A DNA stretch of 64,000 nucleotides from Streptomyces sp. sk2.1 (GTDB lineage Bacteria > Actinomycetota > Actinomycetes > Streptomycetales > Streptomycetaceae), in contig NZ_RDBO01000015.1 of assembly GCF_008120935.1 (NCBI RefSeq), positions 39,891 to 103,890 of the forward strand. Reading direction: 5' to 3'. A model generated the notes under the pieces. That model did not search any database, had not been told where the DNA came from, and worked only from the letters and a program-made list of their open reading frames with translations. Of the stretch, positions 27,724 to 36,988 are shown in pieces. Numbering within the stretch: the stretch's first letter is position 1; each line of letters opens with the position of its first letter. The position numbers were made by a program, and so were the translations under genes.

Positions 27724-29061
27724 TCAGCCCTCCGGGGCGGCCGAGCCGCCGAGCGCGGCCGCCGGGTCGTCGTCCGCCGGACCCGCCGGCATCCAGCGCC
27801 CGCCCTCCTTGCGGTACGGCCACCAGCGCCCGTCCGTCCCGTACCGGAGCTGCACTCCCTCGTCCACCGCGGTCCAGCGGTTGCCAGACGACCGCAGCCG
27901 GGGCCGCTCGCCCTCCTCCCAGGCTCCGGCGAGCCGCGCCCGCGCCCGCGCCAGGGACTCCGGATCCGGGGTCCACTCCTCGTCGAGCACGGCGAGCGCG
28001 GCGGCCCCGCCGTGCTGCCAGGCACGCACCGCCGCGTCGAGTTCGGTCCTCCGCCGCCCCGATCCGGCGGCCAGCCGCGCCATGATCCGGGGCTCCGGCC
28101 GGGCCTCCGCGGCCAGCCGCACGGCGTCCTGCTCCGGCGTCAGCGCGGTGGTCGGCGGCTGTTCCCCGTGCCCGGCGCGGAGCGCTTCGGCCAGCATCCG
28201 GTGGGCGCGCGCCGCGCCGTCCGTCGCCAGCACCTCCAGGGCCGCCGGGTCGATACCGGGACGCGGCTCGGTCTCCGTGTCCAGCGACGGCGCGGCGCCG
28301 GGCTCCGCGGGCAGCGGCGGGGGAGCGGGCAACGGGGGCAGGATGTCCCGCGCCGCGAACGCCTCGTCCGCCCGCACACCCCGGACACCATCCCCGTCGG
28401 CCGCGTCCGGAGCGGGCTCCCCGTGCCCCTCGGCGCGGGCCGCGATGCGGATCTGGAGCTCGTCCAGGATCCGCCGCTCACCGCGCCCCCGCATGAGCAG
28501 CAGCACGAACGGGTCCTGGTCCAGCAGCCGCGCCACCTGGTAACACAGGGCCGCGGTGTGCGGGCAGTGGTCCCACGCCTCGCACGTGCACTCCGGATCA
28601 AGGTCGCCGATCCCCGGCAGCAGCTCGACCCCGGCCGCCGCCGCGTCCTCCACCAGGTGCGGCGGCATCTCCCGGTCCAGGAGCGCCGCGATGTGCCCGG
28701 ACCGTTCGACGGCCATCGTCAGGAACCGTTCCCAGTCCGCCTCGTCGAGCTCCTGGAGCAGCACGTCGCTGCGGTACGTGGACGAGTCCCCGTCCCGGAC
28801 CACCGCGGTGATCCGGCCGGGCCGCACGGTGACCGCGCCCACCCGGCCCTCGCGGGCGAACCGGCGGCCCTTCTTGAGGTGTTGGTTGTCGAGCGCGGTG
28901 TCCTCCAGCGCCTTCAGCCACGCCTGGCCCCACCAGGAACCGGCGAAGCCCCGGCCGTGCGCGGGCGGCAGCGCGGCGAAGGTGCGTTCCTGCCCCGGCG
29001 CACCGCCCTCGTCCCCGTACGCGCCGTCGTCGTACCGGTCCTCGTCGTAACCGTCGCTCAT
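27724..29061 (-). CDS. SWIM zinc-finger protein
   Basis: A 445-residue protein with an acidic N-terminus (DGYDEDRYDDGAYGDE). A conserved domain includes GFAGSWWGQAWLKALEDTAL and RRFAREGRVGAVTVRPGRIT, and the SWIM finger CTCEAWDHCPHTAALCYQVA (CxCxnCxH) sits at about residues 158-178. A Pro/Ala-rich middle and a C-terminal WWPYRKEGGRWMPAGPADDD tail follow. SWIM fingers bind DNA or proteins. The gene is coupled by a 4-base overlap to the SNF2 helicase gene upstream, so the two products probably work together on DNA, though the role is not established. Confidence 0.88.
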   Translation of the reverse strand: MSDGYDEDRYDDGAYGDEGGAPGQERTFAALPPAHGRGFAGSWWGQAWLKALEDTALDNQHLKKGRRFAREGRVGAVTVRPGRITAVVRDGDSSTYRSDVLLQELDEADWERFLTMAVERSGHIAALLDREMPPHLVEDAAAAGVELLPGIGDLDPECTCEAWDHCPHTAALCYQVARLLDQDPFVLLLMRGRGERRILDELQIRIAARAEGHGEPAPDAADGDGVRGVRADEAFAARDILPPLPAPPPLPAEPGAAPSLDTETEPRPGIDPAALEVLATDGAARAHRMLAEALRAGHGEQPPTTALTPEQDAVRLAAEARPEPRIMARLAAGSGRRRTELDAAVRAWQHGGAAALAVLDEEWTPDPESLARARARLAGAWEEGERPRLRSSGNRWTAVDEGVQLRYGTDGRWWPYRKEGGRWMPAGPADDDPAAALGGSAAPEG

Positions 29062-32000
29062 CGCGCGCCCCCTCGCAGCTCCACCAGATCGGCCAGTTCA
29101 GCATCGGTCAGTTCGGTCAGCGCGGCCTCGCCGGAGCCGAGCACCGCGTCCGCCAGCCCTTGTTTGCGGGCCAGCATGCCGGCGATCCGGTCCTCGATCG
29201 TGCCCTCGGCGATCAGCCGGTGCACCTGCACCGGCTGGGTCTGGCCGATCCGGTACGCACGGTCGGTGGCCTGCGCCTCGACCGCCGGGTTCCACCAGCG
29301 GTCGAAGTGCACGACATGGCCCGCCCGGGTGAGGTTGAGGCCGGTTCCGGCCGCCTTCAGCGACAGCAGGAAGACCGGGGCCTCGCCCGCCTGGAAACGG
29401 TTCACCATCGCCTCGCGCTCCGCGACCGGGGTGCCGCCGTGCAGGAACTGCGTACGCACCCCGCGCCCGGCCAGATGCCGTTCGAGCAGCCGGGCCATCT
29501 GCACGTACTGGGTGAACACCAGCACGCTCGCCCCCTCCGCCAGGATCGTGTCGAGCAACTCGTCGAGCAGCTCCACCTTTCCCGAGCGGTCCGTGATCCG
29601 GGGCTCCTCCTCCTTCAGGTACTGCGCCGGGTGGTTGCAGATCTGCTTCAGGGCCGTCAGCAGCTTGACGACGAGACCGCGCCGGGCGAAACCGTCGGCA
29701 CCGGAGATCGCCTCCAGCGTCTCGCGCACGACCGCTTCGTACAGCCCCGTCTGTTCCGCCGTCAGCGACACCGTGCGGTCCGTCTCGGTCTTCGGCGGCA
29801 GCTCCGGAGCGATTCCCGGATCGGACTTGCGCCGCCGCAGCAGGAACGGCCGCACCAGCGCGGCGAGCCGTTCCGCGGCCGCGGGGTCACCGCCCTCCGC
29901 GGTGCGCGCGTAGCGGGTGCGAAAGGTCCCGAGCCGTCCCAGCAGACCGGGCGTCGTCCAGTCGAGGATCGCCCACAGCTCGGAGAGGTTGTTCTCCACC
30001 GGGGTGCCGGTGAGCGCCACCCGGGCCCGTGCGCCGATCGTCCGCAACTGCTTGGCGGTCGCCGAGTACGGGTTCTTCACGTGCTGCGCCTCGTCGGCGA
30101 CCACCATGCCCCACCGGACCTCCGCGAGCCGTGCCGCGTCGAGCCGCATCGTGCCGTACGTGGTGAGGACGAACCCGTCGCCCTCCAGGTCGGCGAGGGT
30201 GCGCGCCCCGCCGTGGAAGCGCCGTACCGGTGTGCCCGGCGCGAACTTCTCGATCTCCCGCTGCCAGTTCCCCATGAGGGACGTCGGGCAGACCACCAGG
30301 GTCGGTCCCGCGGCCTCCTCGATTCCCTGGCGGTGCAGGTGCAGGGAGATCAGCGTGATGGTCTTGCCGAGCCCCATGTCGTCGGCGAGGCATCCGCCCA
30401 GCCCGAGCGAGGTCATGGTGTGCAGCCAGTTCAGCCCGCGCAGCTGGTAGTCGCGCAACGTCGCGGCGAGCGCGGCGGGCTGGCCGACCGGCCGCACCCC
30501 GTCCTGTTCCCCGGCCGCCTCCGGGTCGGCGACCAGCCGGCGCAGCCGCTCCAGCCAGCCGGTGGCCCGGACCTCCACCCGGCGGCCGTCGACCTCGGTG
30601 GAACCGGTCAGCACGGCCCCGAGCGCGTCGATCGGGGCGATCTTGCGGTCCTGGGTCTCGCGGGCGCGCCGCGCCTCCTCGGGGTCGATCAGCACCCACT
30701 GGTCCCGTAGCCGCACCACCGGCCTGTTGGCCTCGGCCAGGCGGTCCAGTTCGGCCCGGCTGAGTTTCTGGTCGCCCAGGGCGAACCACCAGTCGAACGC
30801 CAGCAGCGCGTCGGCCGACATGAGCGACGGCGCGTCGGAACCGGTGGGCGCGAACCCCGTGCGCTCCTCGTCGTCGACCGGGCCGATCACCGCGCGTGCG
30901 GTGAGCTTGCGGGCCAGCTCCCTGGGCCAGTGCACCTGGACCCCGGTCGCCGCGAGCGCCTGCCCGGCGGGGCCGAGGAGGTCGGCGAGTTCGTCGTCCG
31001 CGGGTTCGACGGAATCGGGCACGGCGGCGGACAGCAGCGGGGACAGCGGAGGCCAGGCGCGGGCGGCCCGGCGCAGCGCCAGCAGGGTGTCCATCCGGGC
31101 CCGCGGGCCGAGTGCCGCAGCGCCCGCGCCGCCCGACCAGACCTCGGCGGCATCGGCGACCAGAGCCGGGTCGCTGACGCTGTGGACCTGCAGGACGGCC
31201 CGGAACACGGGCCCGGCGGACCTGTCGTCGTCCTCGTCGGGCGCCGTCAGCCCGGACACCTCGACCCGGAGCGACAGCCGGACGCCCGCGTCGTGCCCGG
31301 CCGCGACATCGGTGACCCAGGCACGCCGGTCGGGGAGGCGCTGCGGCTCGTCGGCGGTGAACGCCGGGCCACCGCCCGCGAACACCGCAGCTGGGGAGCG
31401 CGGCAGACCGTCCGCCACGGCGTCGAGGAACGCCCGCAGCAGCACCTCGGGTTCGGGCAGGAGAACGGGCCCGGTGTCCCCGTCGAGCGGTACCGCGTGG
31501 GCCGTGGGAGGCATCGAGGCCGCGAGGGTGCGGATCCGTGACTGGTCGTCGGCGGTCAGCGGCCCGACCCGCCAGGCGTCGTGTTCCGTGGCGCTGAGCC
31601 CCGGCAGCAGCAGCCCCCGGGCCGCGATGTGGAGAGCGAGGAGCGCCGCCGCTCCCCAGAACGCCGCCGCGTCGGAGGCGTGCGCCGCGACCCGCGCCCG
31701 CGTCAGCACGGGCAGCGCGTCGTGGACCGGGACCATGCGCGCGGATACGGAGTGCACCCGGGCGTCGGCACCGACGACGTCCAGTTCCTCCACGGAACCG
31801 GGGGCGTCCGGCGGAGCGCTGCCGTCCGGATGCCAGAAGGCGAGACGGCCGGCACGGGCGGGATCGCCGGGCAGGAAGACCACGGAGCAGGAGGAGAGAA
31901 CGGAGATCTCGGAAAGTGTTGCCGCAGGAAGTCTGTGCACAGTGACGCCGAGTTCCTCAAATTTGACTAGTGGGCAGTCGAGTCGCCGAGGGTACTTCAT
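29058..32000 (-). CDS. SNF2-family DEAD/DEAH helicase
   Basis: A protein of about 980 residues. The first about 480 residues are the poorly conserved SNF2-associated N-terminal region. The Swi2/Snf2 ATPase follows: motif I DDMGLGKTITLISLHLH, motif Ia PTLVVCPTSLMGNWQREIEK, motif II VVADEAQHVKN (DEAQ box), motif III RVALTGTPVENNLSELW, then the second RecA lobe with LVFTQYVQMARLLERHL, FLLSLKAAGTGLNLTRAGHV and DRWWNPAVEAQATDRAYRIG. It translocates on or remodels duplex DNA complexes using ATP. The stop overlaps the SWIM start (ATGA, 29058-29061). The ATG at 32000 has a weak ribosome site, so a GTG at about 31955 is an alternative. Confidence 0.92.
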   Translation of the reverse strand: MKYPRRLDCPLVKFEELGVTVHRLPAATLSEISVLSSCSVVFLPGDPARAGRLAFWHPDGSAPPDAPGSVEELDVVGADARVHSVSARMVPVHDALPVLTRARVAAHASDAAAFWGAAALLALHIAARGLLLPGLSATEHDAWRVGPLTADDQSRIRTLAASMPPTAHAVPLDGDTGPVLLPEPEVLLRAFLDAVADGLPRSPAAVFAGGGPAFTADEPQRLPDRRAWVTDVAAGHDAGVRLSLRVEVSGLTAPDEDDDRSAGPVFRAVLQVHSVSDPALVADAAEVWSGGAGAAALGPRARMDTLLALRRAARAWPPLSPLLSAAVPDSVEPADDELADLLGPAGQALAATGVQVHWPRELARKLTARAVIGPVDDEERTGFAPTGSDAPSLMSADALLAFDWWFALGDQKLSRAELDRLAEANRPVVRLRDQWVLIDPEEARRARETQDRKIAPIDALGAVLTGSTEVDGRRVEVRATGWLERLRRLVADPEAAGEQDGVRPVGQPAALAATLRDYQLRGLNWLHTMTSLGLGGCLADDMGLGKTITLISLHLHRQGIEEAAGPTLVVCPTSLMGNWQREIEKFAPGTPVRRFHGGARTLADLEGDGFVLTTYGTMRLDAARLAEVRWGMVVADEAQHVKNPYSATAKQLRTIGARARVALTGTPVENNLSELWAILDWTTPGLLGRLGTFRTRYARTAEGGDPAAAERLAALVRPFLLRRRKSDPGIAPELPPKTETDRTVSLTAEQTGLYEAVVRETLEAISGADGFARRGLVVKLLTALKQICNHPAQYLKEEEPRITDRSGKVELLDELLDTILAEGASVLVFTQYVQMARLLERHLAGRGVRTQFLHGGTPVAEREAMVNRFQAGEAPVFLLSLKAAGTGLNLTRAGHVVHFDRWWNPAVEAQATDRAYRIGQTQPVQVHRLIAEGTIEDRIAGMLARKQGLADAVLGSGEAALTELTDAELADLVELRGGAR

Positions 32001-32254
32001 CGACGTCCACCAACGCGCGACGAATCACCGTGATCCGTATCACTCCCGAGATGTCCGGCCGCTCCCTCCCACGAGGCCCGGCCGTCCGGGCGCACACCGT
32101 CCAGGGGCGCAACCACCTTTCGGAGGTGGGGCAGGCCCCCCTGTGGCGCCGGGGGTTGTCCCCGGACGGTCCGGGTGCTGGCGCCATGGTCGCCGCACCG
32201 CTACGGGCCTACGTTTCTACAGGTCAGCCCAGCTTTTCAGAGACCGGAGACCTC
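32001..32254. other. Divergent promoter region, SNF2 / desaturase
   Basis: These 254 bases separate two divergently transcribed genes and must carry both promoters. No gene or obvious operator is visible. Confidence 0.4.
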
Positions 32255-33334
32255 ATGTCCCAGGCCGTAGCCGCCGTCGCGGAAGGCACCCGTGACAGCA
32301 GAGGAAGCACCGCGGACGCCGACGGCGACGGGGCCGCTGCGGCCCAGGGAAGCGACTTCGCGCCCCTGCTGCGGGCGGTGAAGGGGCAAGGGCTCATGGA
32401 ACGGCGCACCGGGTGGTACGCGGTGCGCATCGCCACCGATCTGATCGCCCTGGGCGCCGTCATCACCGGAATGCTCCTTCTCGGCGACACCTGGTGGACC
32501 CTGCCGCTCGCACTGCCACTGGCGCTCTTCTGGTCGCGCGTCGCGTTCGTCGGACATGACGCCGGGCACGCCCAGATAACCGGCTCCCGCAGGGCGGGGC
32601 GGGCCATCGGCCTCTTCCACGCCAACCTGCTGCTCGGCATGAACGAGGCGTGGTGGAACGACAAGCACGTACGCCACCACGCCAACCCCAACCACATCGA
32701 CAAGGACCCGGACGTCGGCGTCGGTGCCCTGGTCTGGACCCAGGAACAGGCGGCCCGGCGCGAGGGCTTCGCCCGCTGGCTCACCCGAAACCAGGCCCGC
32801 CTCTTCTTTCCGATGCTGCTCCTCGAAGGCATCGCGCTGAAGATCTCCGGCTTCCAGTACCTGCGCCGGCAGCCCGCCCGGGAACGCGCGCTCTCCGCGC
32901 TGCTCCTGGTCGCCCACCTCGGCCTCTACGCGACGCTGCTGCTCACCGTGTTGTCCCCGGGGAAGGCCGTCGTCTTCGCACTCGTGCACCACGCGCTGTT
33001 CGGACTCCACCTGGGCATGGCCTTCGCACCGAACCACAAGGGCATGGAGATGCCCGACCCCGACGGCGAACGCTGGGGCCACCTCCGGCGCCAGGTCCTC
33101 ACCTCGCGCAACGTACGCGGCGGCCTCCTCACCGACTGGTTCCTCGGCGGGCTCAACTACCAGATCGAACACCACCTCTTCCCGAGCATGCCCCGCCCGC
33201 ACCTGCGCCTGGCGCAGCCCATGGTGCGCGCCCACTGCGAGGCGCTCGGCATGCCGTACACGGAGACCGGACTGGTCGAGTCCTACCGGCAGGCCCTGCG
33301 CCACATGCACGAGGTCGGCGAACCCCTGCGGTGA
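32255..33334 (+). CDS. Fatty acid desaturase (acyl-lipid, di-iron)
   Basis: A 359-residue membrane desaturase. The three His boxes of the membrane di-iron family are complete: HDAGH (about residue 107), HVRHH (about 143) and QIEHHLFP (about 300), and membrane pairs separate them. It inserts a double bond into acyl chains of membrane lipids using oxygen and reduced ferredoxin. The first about 45 residues are hydrophilic and Asp/Ala-rich. The start is ATG 32255 after GGAG. A hairpin terminator follows 17 bases past the stop, so the gene is monocistronic; no ferredoxin partner is adjacent. Confidence 0.95.
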   Translation: MSQAVAAVAEGTRDSRGSTADADGDGAAAAQGSDFAPLLRAVKGQGLMERRTGWYAVRIATDLIALGAVITGMLLLGDTWWTLPLALPLALFWSRVAFVGHDAGHAQITGSRRAGRAIGLFHANLLLGMNEAWWNDKHVRHHANPNHIDKDPDVGVGALVWTQEQAARREGFARWLTRNQARLFFPMLLLEGIALKISGFQYLRRQPARERALSALLLVAHLGLYATLLLTVLSPGKAVVFALVHHALFGLHLGMAFAPNHKGMEMPDPDGERWGHLRRQVLTSRNVRGGLLTDWFLGGLNYQIEHHLFPSMPRPHLRLAQPMVRAHCEALGMPYTETGLVESYRQALRHMHEVGEPLR

Positions 33335-33351
33335 GACCCCGGTCCGGAAAG

Positions 33352-33396
33352 GAACGCCTCCGACGGGCCGGAACCGATCGGCGTGCGGAGGCGTTC
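33352..33396 (+). terminator. Terminator-like hairpin after desaturase
   Basis: A perfect 11-bp stem GAACGCCTCCG/CGGAGGCGTTC (33352-33362 and 33386-33396) with a 23-base loop lies between the desaturase stop and the small membrane protein gene. Confidence 0.7.
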
Positions 33397-33438
33397 TCAC
33401 AGCAGGAGCGGCCCCGGGCCGCGAAGGAGGCGTGGACG

Positions 33439-33621
33439 ATGTCGAACAGTGCGAAGATCGCCATCGGGGGAGTCGTCGTGGCGGTGATCCTGATGCCGTT
33501 CATCGGTTTCTGGTTGTCGTTGCTGGTCCTGATCGGCGTTCCGGCCGTCGCGTACCTGCTCCTGGACCCCTCCCAGCGACGCAGGCTCCGCAGGATCACC
33601 CGCAAGGAAATAGGGCGCTGA
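33439..33621 (+). CDS. Small membrane protein, 60 aa
   Basis: ATG 33439 follows GGAGG by 9 bases and encodes SNSAKIAIGGVVVAVILMPF then IGFWLSLLVLIGVPAVAYLL, two hydrophobic helices or one hairpin, and a strongly basic tail SQRRRLRRITRKEIGR. The basic end should stay in the cytoplasm. I do not recognise a named family, although similar short proteins are widespread in Streptomyces. It lies between the desaturase terminator and the MOSC pseudogene and probably has its own promoter. Confidence 0.75.
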   Translation: MSNSAKIAIGGVVVAVILMPFIGFWLSLLVLIGVPAVAYLLLDPSQRRRLRRITRKEIGR

Positions 33622-33637
33622 CGCGAAGGGGCCCGCG

Positions 33638-34181
33638 TTGAGCGGGACAGTGACGACGGTGAGCAGGAACGAGACGTACTCGTTCACCGAACCGAACCGA
33701 ACCGGGAGAGCGTCAGGCTCCTCGCCGGACTCGGGGTGGAGGGAGACGTGCACGCGGGGGTCACGGTCAAGCACCGCTCCCGGGCCGCGCAGGACCCCAC
33801 CCGGCCGAATCTGCGCCAGGTCCACCTCATCCACGAGGGGCTGTTCGGCGCATTGGGGGAAGCCGGATTCGACGTCTCCCCGGGCGACCTCGGGGAGAAC
33901 GTCACCACCAGGGGGATCGACCTTCTCGCCCTCCCCGTCGGGACCCTGCTGCGCCTCGGTGACGAGGCGGTCGTCGAGGTCACCGGACTGCGCAATCCCT
34001 GCCTGCAGATCGGCCACTTCCGTGACGGGCTCCTCAAGCACGTCGTGGGCCGCGACGAATCGGCCGGATCGTCCGCAAGGCGGGGATCATGGGCGTCGTC
34101 ACGGCAGGCGGGGTGATCCGGCCGGGCGACCCGATCGAGGTCGAACTGCCCGCAGGCCCGCACCGGGCGCTGGAGCGCGTG
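33638..34181 (+). pseudogene. MOSC-domain protein broken by a 5-bp duplication and a 1-base loss
   Basis: TTG 33638 starts SGTVTTVSRNETYSFTEPNR; the frame then fails in a triple ACCGA repeat (33686-33700). Removing one 5-bp copy restores NRESVRLLAGLGVEGDVHAG perfectly. The middle frame shows the MOSC core: VHLIHEGLFGALGEAGFDV, PGDLGENVTTRGIDLLALPV, VVEVTGLRNPCLQIGHF with the conserved Cys. A one-base loss near 34060 moves the end (KAGIMGVVTAGGVIRPGDPI) into a third frame. MOSC proteins handle sulfur on molybdenum cofactor or detoxify N-hydroxylated compounds. Two lesions make this one a pseudogene. Confidence 0.8.
33686..33703 (+). repeat. ACCGA x3 tandem pentamer causing frameshift
   Basis: Three copies of ACCGA run into ACCGGG at 33701. 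Two copies would keep the MOSC frame; three shift it. This looks like a slipped-strand duplication. Confidence 0.85.
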
Positions 34182-34266
34182 CAGGGGCGAAGGGCGCGAC
34201 CGGCCGGGACGCCCCTCGTCCCCGGCCCCGCGCCCCGGCCCTCCGTTCGGACGCCCGCACCCCTGC

Positions 34267-35253
34267 TCAGGCCGGACGCACCGCGAGCGCGTCTAGGGCC
34301 TTCAGCAGGCCGGGCAGTTCCGTGCCGCGTCCGACCGGCAGGACCTCGCCCGGCTCCTCGTCCAGCAGGATGAACGCGATGTCGTCGGTCCGGGCGACCA
34401 GGGACCAGCCGAGGCCGTCGGCGCGCAGCATCCGGGCCTCGCCCGGGGCGAAGGAGGACCGGACGCGGCCGGGCGGCGGCGGGGTGTCGAGGTAGCCACG
34501 GGCCTCCGCGAGCGCCCGCCGCACGCCGGGGTGAGCCCCCGAGGGGGGTTCACCGGCCGGTTCCTCGGCGGTGGCGCCGGCCCGGACGTCCGTACCGGCG
34601 CCGGACCCGGCATCGGCCCGGGGCTCGGATCCGGCCTCCGCGACAGCCCTGGCATCGGAACCGGCTTCGGCACCGGTGCCGGACCGGGAAACGGAACCTG
34701 CTTCCGCCCCGGCCGGGGCGCCGAAGACCGGATCGCCGTCGAGCTGCTCGCGCCAGGCGGCCCACTGGTGCGCTATCTCGTCCGCCCCCATGCGCCGCTG
34801 GGCGGGCCCCCACGAATCCGTGTCGGGCGGAGCCAACGGCGTGGGATCGGTGCCCTCGGCCTCCGGATCGGGCAACGGATCGTGCGGAGCCGCCACGCCC
34901 GGGGCCGAAACCGCCACCGGAAGGGGCCAGCCGGGCAGCGCGCAGACCACCGAACGATCGTCGGGGGAGAGGTCGTACTCCATGCCGCAGTCCCAGGCCG
35001 CGATGGCGACGGCGACCAGGGACACGTCCTCGACGACCACGGTCCACCGCGCACCACCGCCGTCCTGCCCGAGGACGAGCCCGTAGCCCTCGGCGTACGG
35101 TTCGAGGGCGAACGCGGCACACGCGGCCGGGTAGTCGTCGCCGAGGAGGCTCGGGAACTGCGCCGGTGTCAGCAGCGCCGCGGTCAGCACATACAGCGCG
35201 TCGTCATCGGCGACTGTGTCGTTCGTCCCGGCCACGGCACCCTCCTCGTCCGT
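34267..35253 (-). CDS. Hypothetical protein with low-complexity linker, 328 aa
   Basis: I do not recognise the family. ATG 35253 begins TDEEGAVAGTNDTVADDDAL. Residues about 20-115 look like a folded domain (ALLTPAQFPSLLGDDYPAAC, ARWTVVVEDVSLVAVAIAAW, MEYDLSPDDRSVVCALPGWP). A central charged segment with MGADEIAHQWAAWREQLDGD comes next, then a repetitive linker rich in EAGS units (about residues 195-250). The end is a second domain RMLRADGLGWSLVARTDDIA and PVGRGTELPGLLKALDALAV. There is no signal or membrane segment. The paired end domains resemble Streptomyces SseB- or secretion-related hypotheticals, but I make no functional call. It converges on the MOSC pseudogene. Confidence 0.7.
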   Translation of the reverse strand, partial: TDEEGAVAGTNDTVADDDALYVLTAALLTPAQFPSLLGDDYPAACAAFALEPYAEGYGLVLGQDGGGARWTVVVEDVSLVAVAIAAWDCGMEYDLSPDDRSVVCALPGWPLPVAVSAPGVAAPHDPLPDPEAEGTDPTPLAPPDTDSWGPAQRRMGADEIAHQWAAWREQLDGDPVFGAPAGAEAGSVSRSGTGAEAGSDARAVAEAGSEPRADAGSGAGTDVRAGATAEEPAGEPPSGAHPGVRRALAEARGYLDTPPPPGRVRSSFAPGEARMLRADGLGWSLVARTDDIAFILLDEEPGEVLPVGRGTELPGLLKALDALAVRPA

Positions 35254-35457
35254 CATCCCTGCCCGTCGGCGCACCCTAACCAGTCGGTAACCCACTCGTC
35301 GAGGCCCTGACAAAGGAGAAGCGGGCCGCGAAGAGGCTCCTGCGGAACGGACCGCCCCCGGTGGAACCGTGAGTGCACATGACTGGCCGGAACGTATTCG
35401 TGGCGCCCCCCGTCAGCGATAAGTTGGGCCTTCGGACCGAGGCGAGGGGGCAGCGCA

Positions 35458-36360
35458 GTGAAGCGGTACGACCGGCTGAAGGAGATCCAGCGCCTCGATC
35501 CGGAAAAGGACTTCCTCCGGATCTACCGGATCATGGCGACGTACGAGTTCCCCTGGGACATCGCCCGTGCTCTCGAACTCGCCCTGTACCGCACGTACGC
35601 CGTGCCGGGCATCGGCCGGCTCCTCGCGCAGACCGCCGAGATGACGGACCGCACGCAGAAGCGTTACGACGACACCGCGCTGCTCCTCGACGCCGTCATG
35701 GAGCACGGCTTCGACAGCGACCCGGGACGCACGGCCCTGCGCCGGATCAACCAGATGCACCGCAGCTACGACATCGGCAACGACGACATGCGGTACGTCC
35801 TGTGCACCTTCGTCGTCACCCCGAAGCGGTGGATCGACGACTACGGCTGGCGCCGGCTGTCCGATCACGAACTGCGGGCGTGCGCCGCCTACTACCGGAC
35901 TTTGGGTGCCCACATGGGCATCAAGGACCTGCCGCAGTCGTACCAGGACTTCGAGGACACCCTCGACACCTACGAGGCCGAGCACTTCGGCTGGGACGAG
36001 GGAGGGCGCCGGGTTTCCGACGCCACGCTCGACCTGATGGCCTCCTGGTATCCCCGCCCCTTCGCCCCCGCAGCGCGGAAGGCAGCCCTGGCGCTCCTGG
36101 ACGATTCGCTGCTGAGGGCGTTCCGGTACGAGCGTCCGGGGCCCGCGACCCGTGGCCTCGTCCACGGCGCCCTGCGCCTGCGGGCCCGGGCGATGCGCCT
36201 CCTGCCGCCGCGCACCGCACCGCACTACGCCCGGCAGAACCCGGAGATCAAGGGATACCCGAACGGCTACGAGCTCTCCGCACTCGGTACGTTCCCGCGC
36301 CCGGGAGTCGGCGGTTGTCCGGTGCCGCACGACCGGCGTCCCGCAGCCCCGGCGGAGTGA
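35458..36360 (+). CDS. Oxygenase MpaB/DUF2236 family protein
   Basis: A 300-residue protein of the MpaB/latex-clearing-like (DUF2236) fold. Helical segments carry the usual pattern: FLRIYRIMATYEFPWDIARA, RYDDTALLLDAVMEHGFDSD, LRRINQMHRSYDIGNDDMRY, VLCTFVVTPKRWIDDYGW and FGWDEGGRRVSDATLDLMAS. His and Arg in QMHRSYDI are candidates for heme contacts. Such enzymes are heme-dependent oxygenases or oxidases; the substrate here is unknown. The start is GTG 35458. A methyltransferase gene converges from the other side with a 28-base gap. Confidence 0.85.
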   Translation: MKRYDRLKEIQRLDPEKDFLRIYRIMATYEFPWDIARALELALYRTYAVPGIGRLLAQTAEMTDRTQKRYDDTALLLDAVMEHGFDSDPGRTALRRINQMHRSYDIGNDDMRYVLCTFVVTPKRWIDDYGWRRLSDHELRACAAYYRTLGAHMGIKDLPQSYQDFEDTLDTYEAEHFGWDEGGRRVSDATLDLMASWYPRPFAPAARKAALALLDDSLLRAFRYERPGPATRGLVHGALRLRARAMRLLPPRTAPHYARQNPEIKGYPNGYELSALGTFPRPGVGGCPVPHDRRPAAPAE

Positions 36361-36388
36361 GTACGGCGGGACGGGACCGGCGCGCCGG

Positions 36389-36988
36389 TCATGGCAGCCG
36401 CACGGCCAGGGCGAGAAAGCGTTCGTCCTCGTCGGCGTAGACGTCGAGCCGCCAGCCCGAACGTGCCAGCAACGGACGGAGATTGTGCTCCGCGCGCAGG
36501 TCGCCGTCCGTGAGCCGGCGACCGTGCCGGGCCGCGAGGGCGGCCCGGCCGACGGGGTGGAAGAGCGCCAGCCGCCCGCCGGGCCGTACCACCCGCGCCA
36601 GCTCCGCCAGGTCCGGGCCGGGGTGCGAGAGGTGGGAGACCAGTCCGGCCGCGAGCACCGCGTCGAACACCTGCGATCCGAAGGGCGGGCGGGCCACATC
36701 GGCGAGGACCAGCGCCCCCTCCCGGTCGCGGCCCGCCCGTACCGCCGCCCCCAGCATGGCCGCCGTCAGATCCACGCCCACGACCGTGCCATGGGGCCCG
36801 ACGGCCGCACGGAGGGCGGGAAGGGCCCGCCCCGTACCGCACCCGGCGTCGAGCACGGCGTCCCCGGGCCTCAGCCCCAGGGAACGGACGGCCTCGTCGA
36901 AGGCGGGGCCGTCATCGGCGAACCGGGCATCCCAGTCCATCGCGCGGGCCGTGAAGAATTCCTGGACATGAGTGTGGTCGTCGGCCAT
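36389..36988 (-). CDS. Class I SAM-dependent methyltransferase
   Basis: A 199-residue methyltransferase of the UbiE/Methyltransf_11 type. Motif I is VLDAGCGTGRALPALRAAVG, acidic motif II is VVGVDLTAAML, motif III is VLADVARPPFGSQVFDAVLA, and LARVVRPGGRLALFHPVGR is the post-motif strand. The substrate cannot be read from sequence. The start is ATG 36988 (ADDHTHVQEFFTARAMDWDA); the frame upstream to 37072 lacks family similarity. It stands alone, facing the MpaB gene and following the TerD gene in the same direction. Confidence 0.88.
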   Translation of the reverse strand: MADDHTHVQEFFTARAMDWDARFADDGPAFDEAVRSLGLRPGDAVLDAGCGTGRALPALRAAVGPHGTVVGVDLTAAMLGAAVRAGRDREGALVLADVARPPFGSQVFDAVLAAGLVSHLSHPGPDLAELARVVRPGGRLALFHPVGRAALAARHGRRLTDGDLRAEHNLRPLLARSGWRLDVYADEDERFLALAVRLP

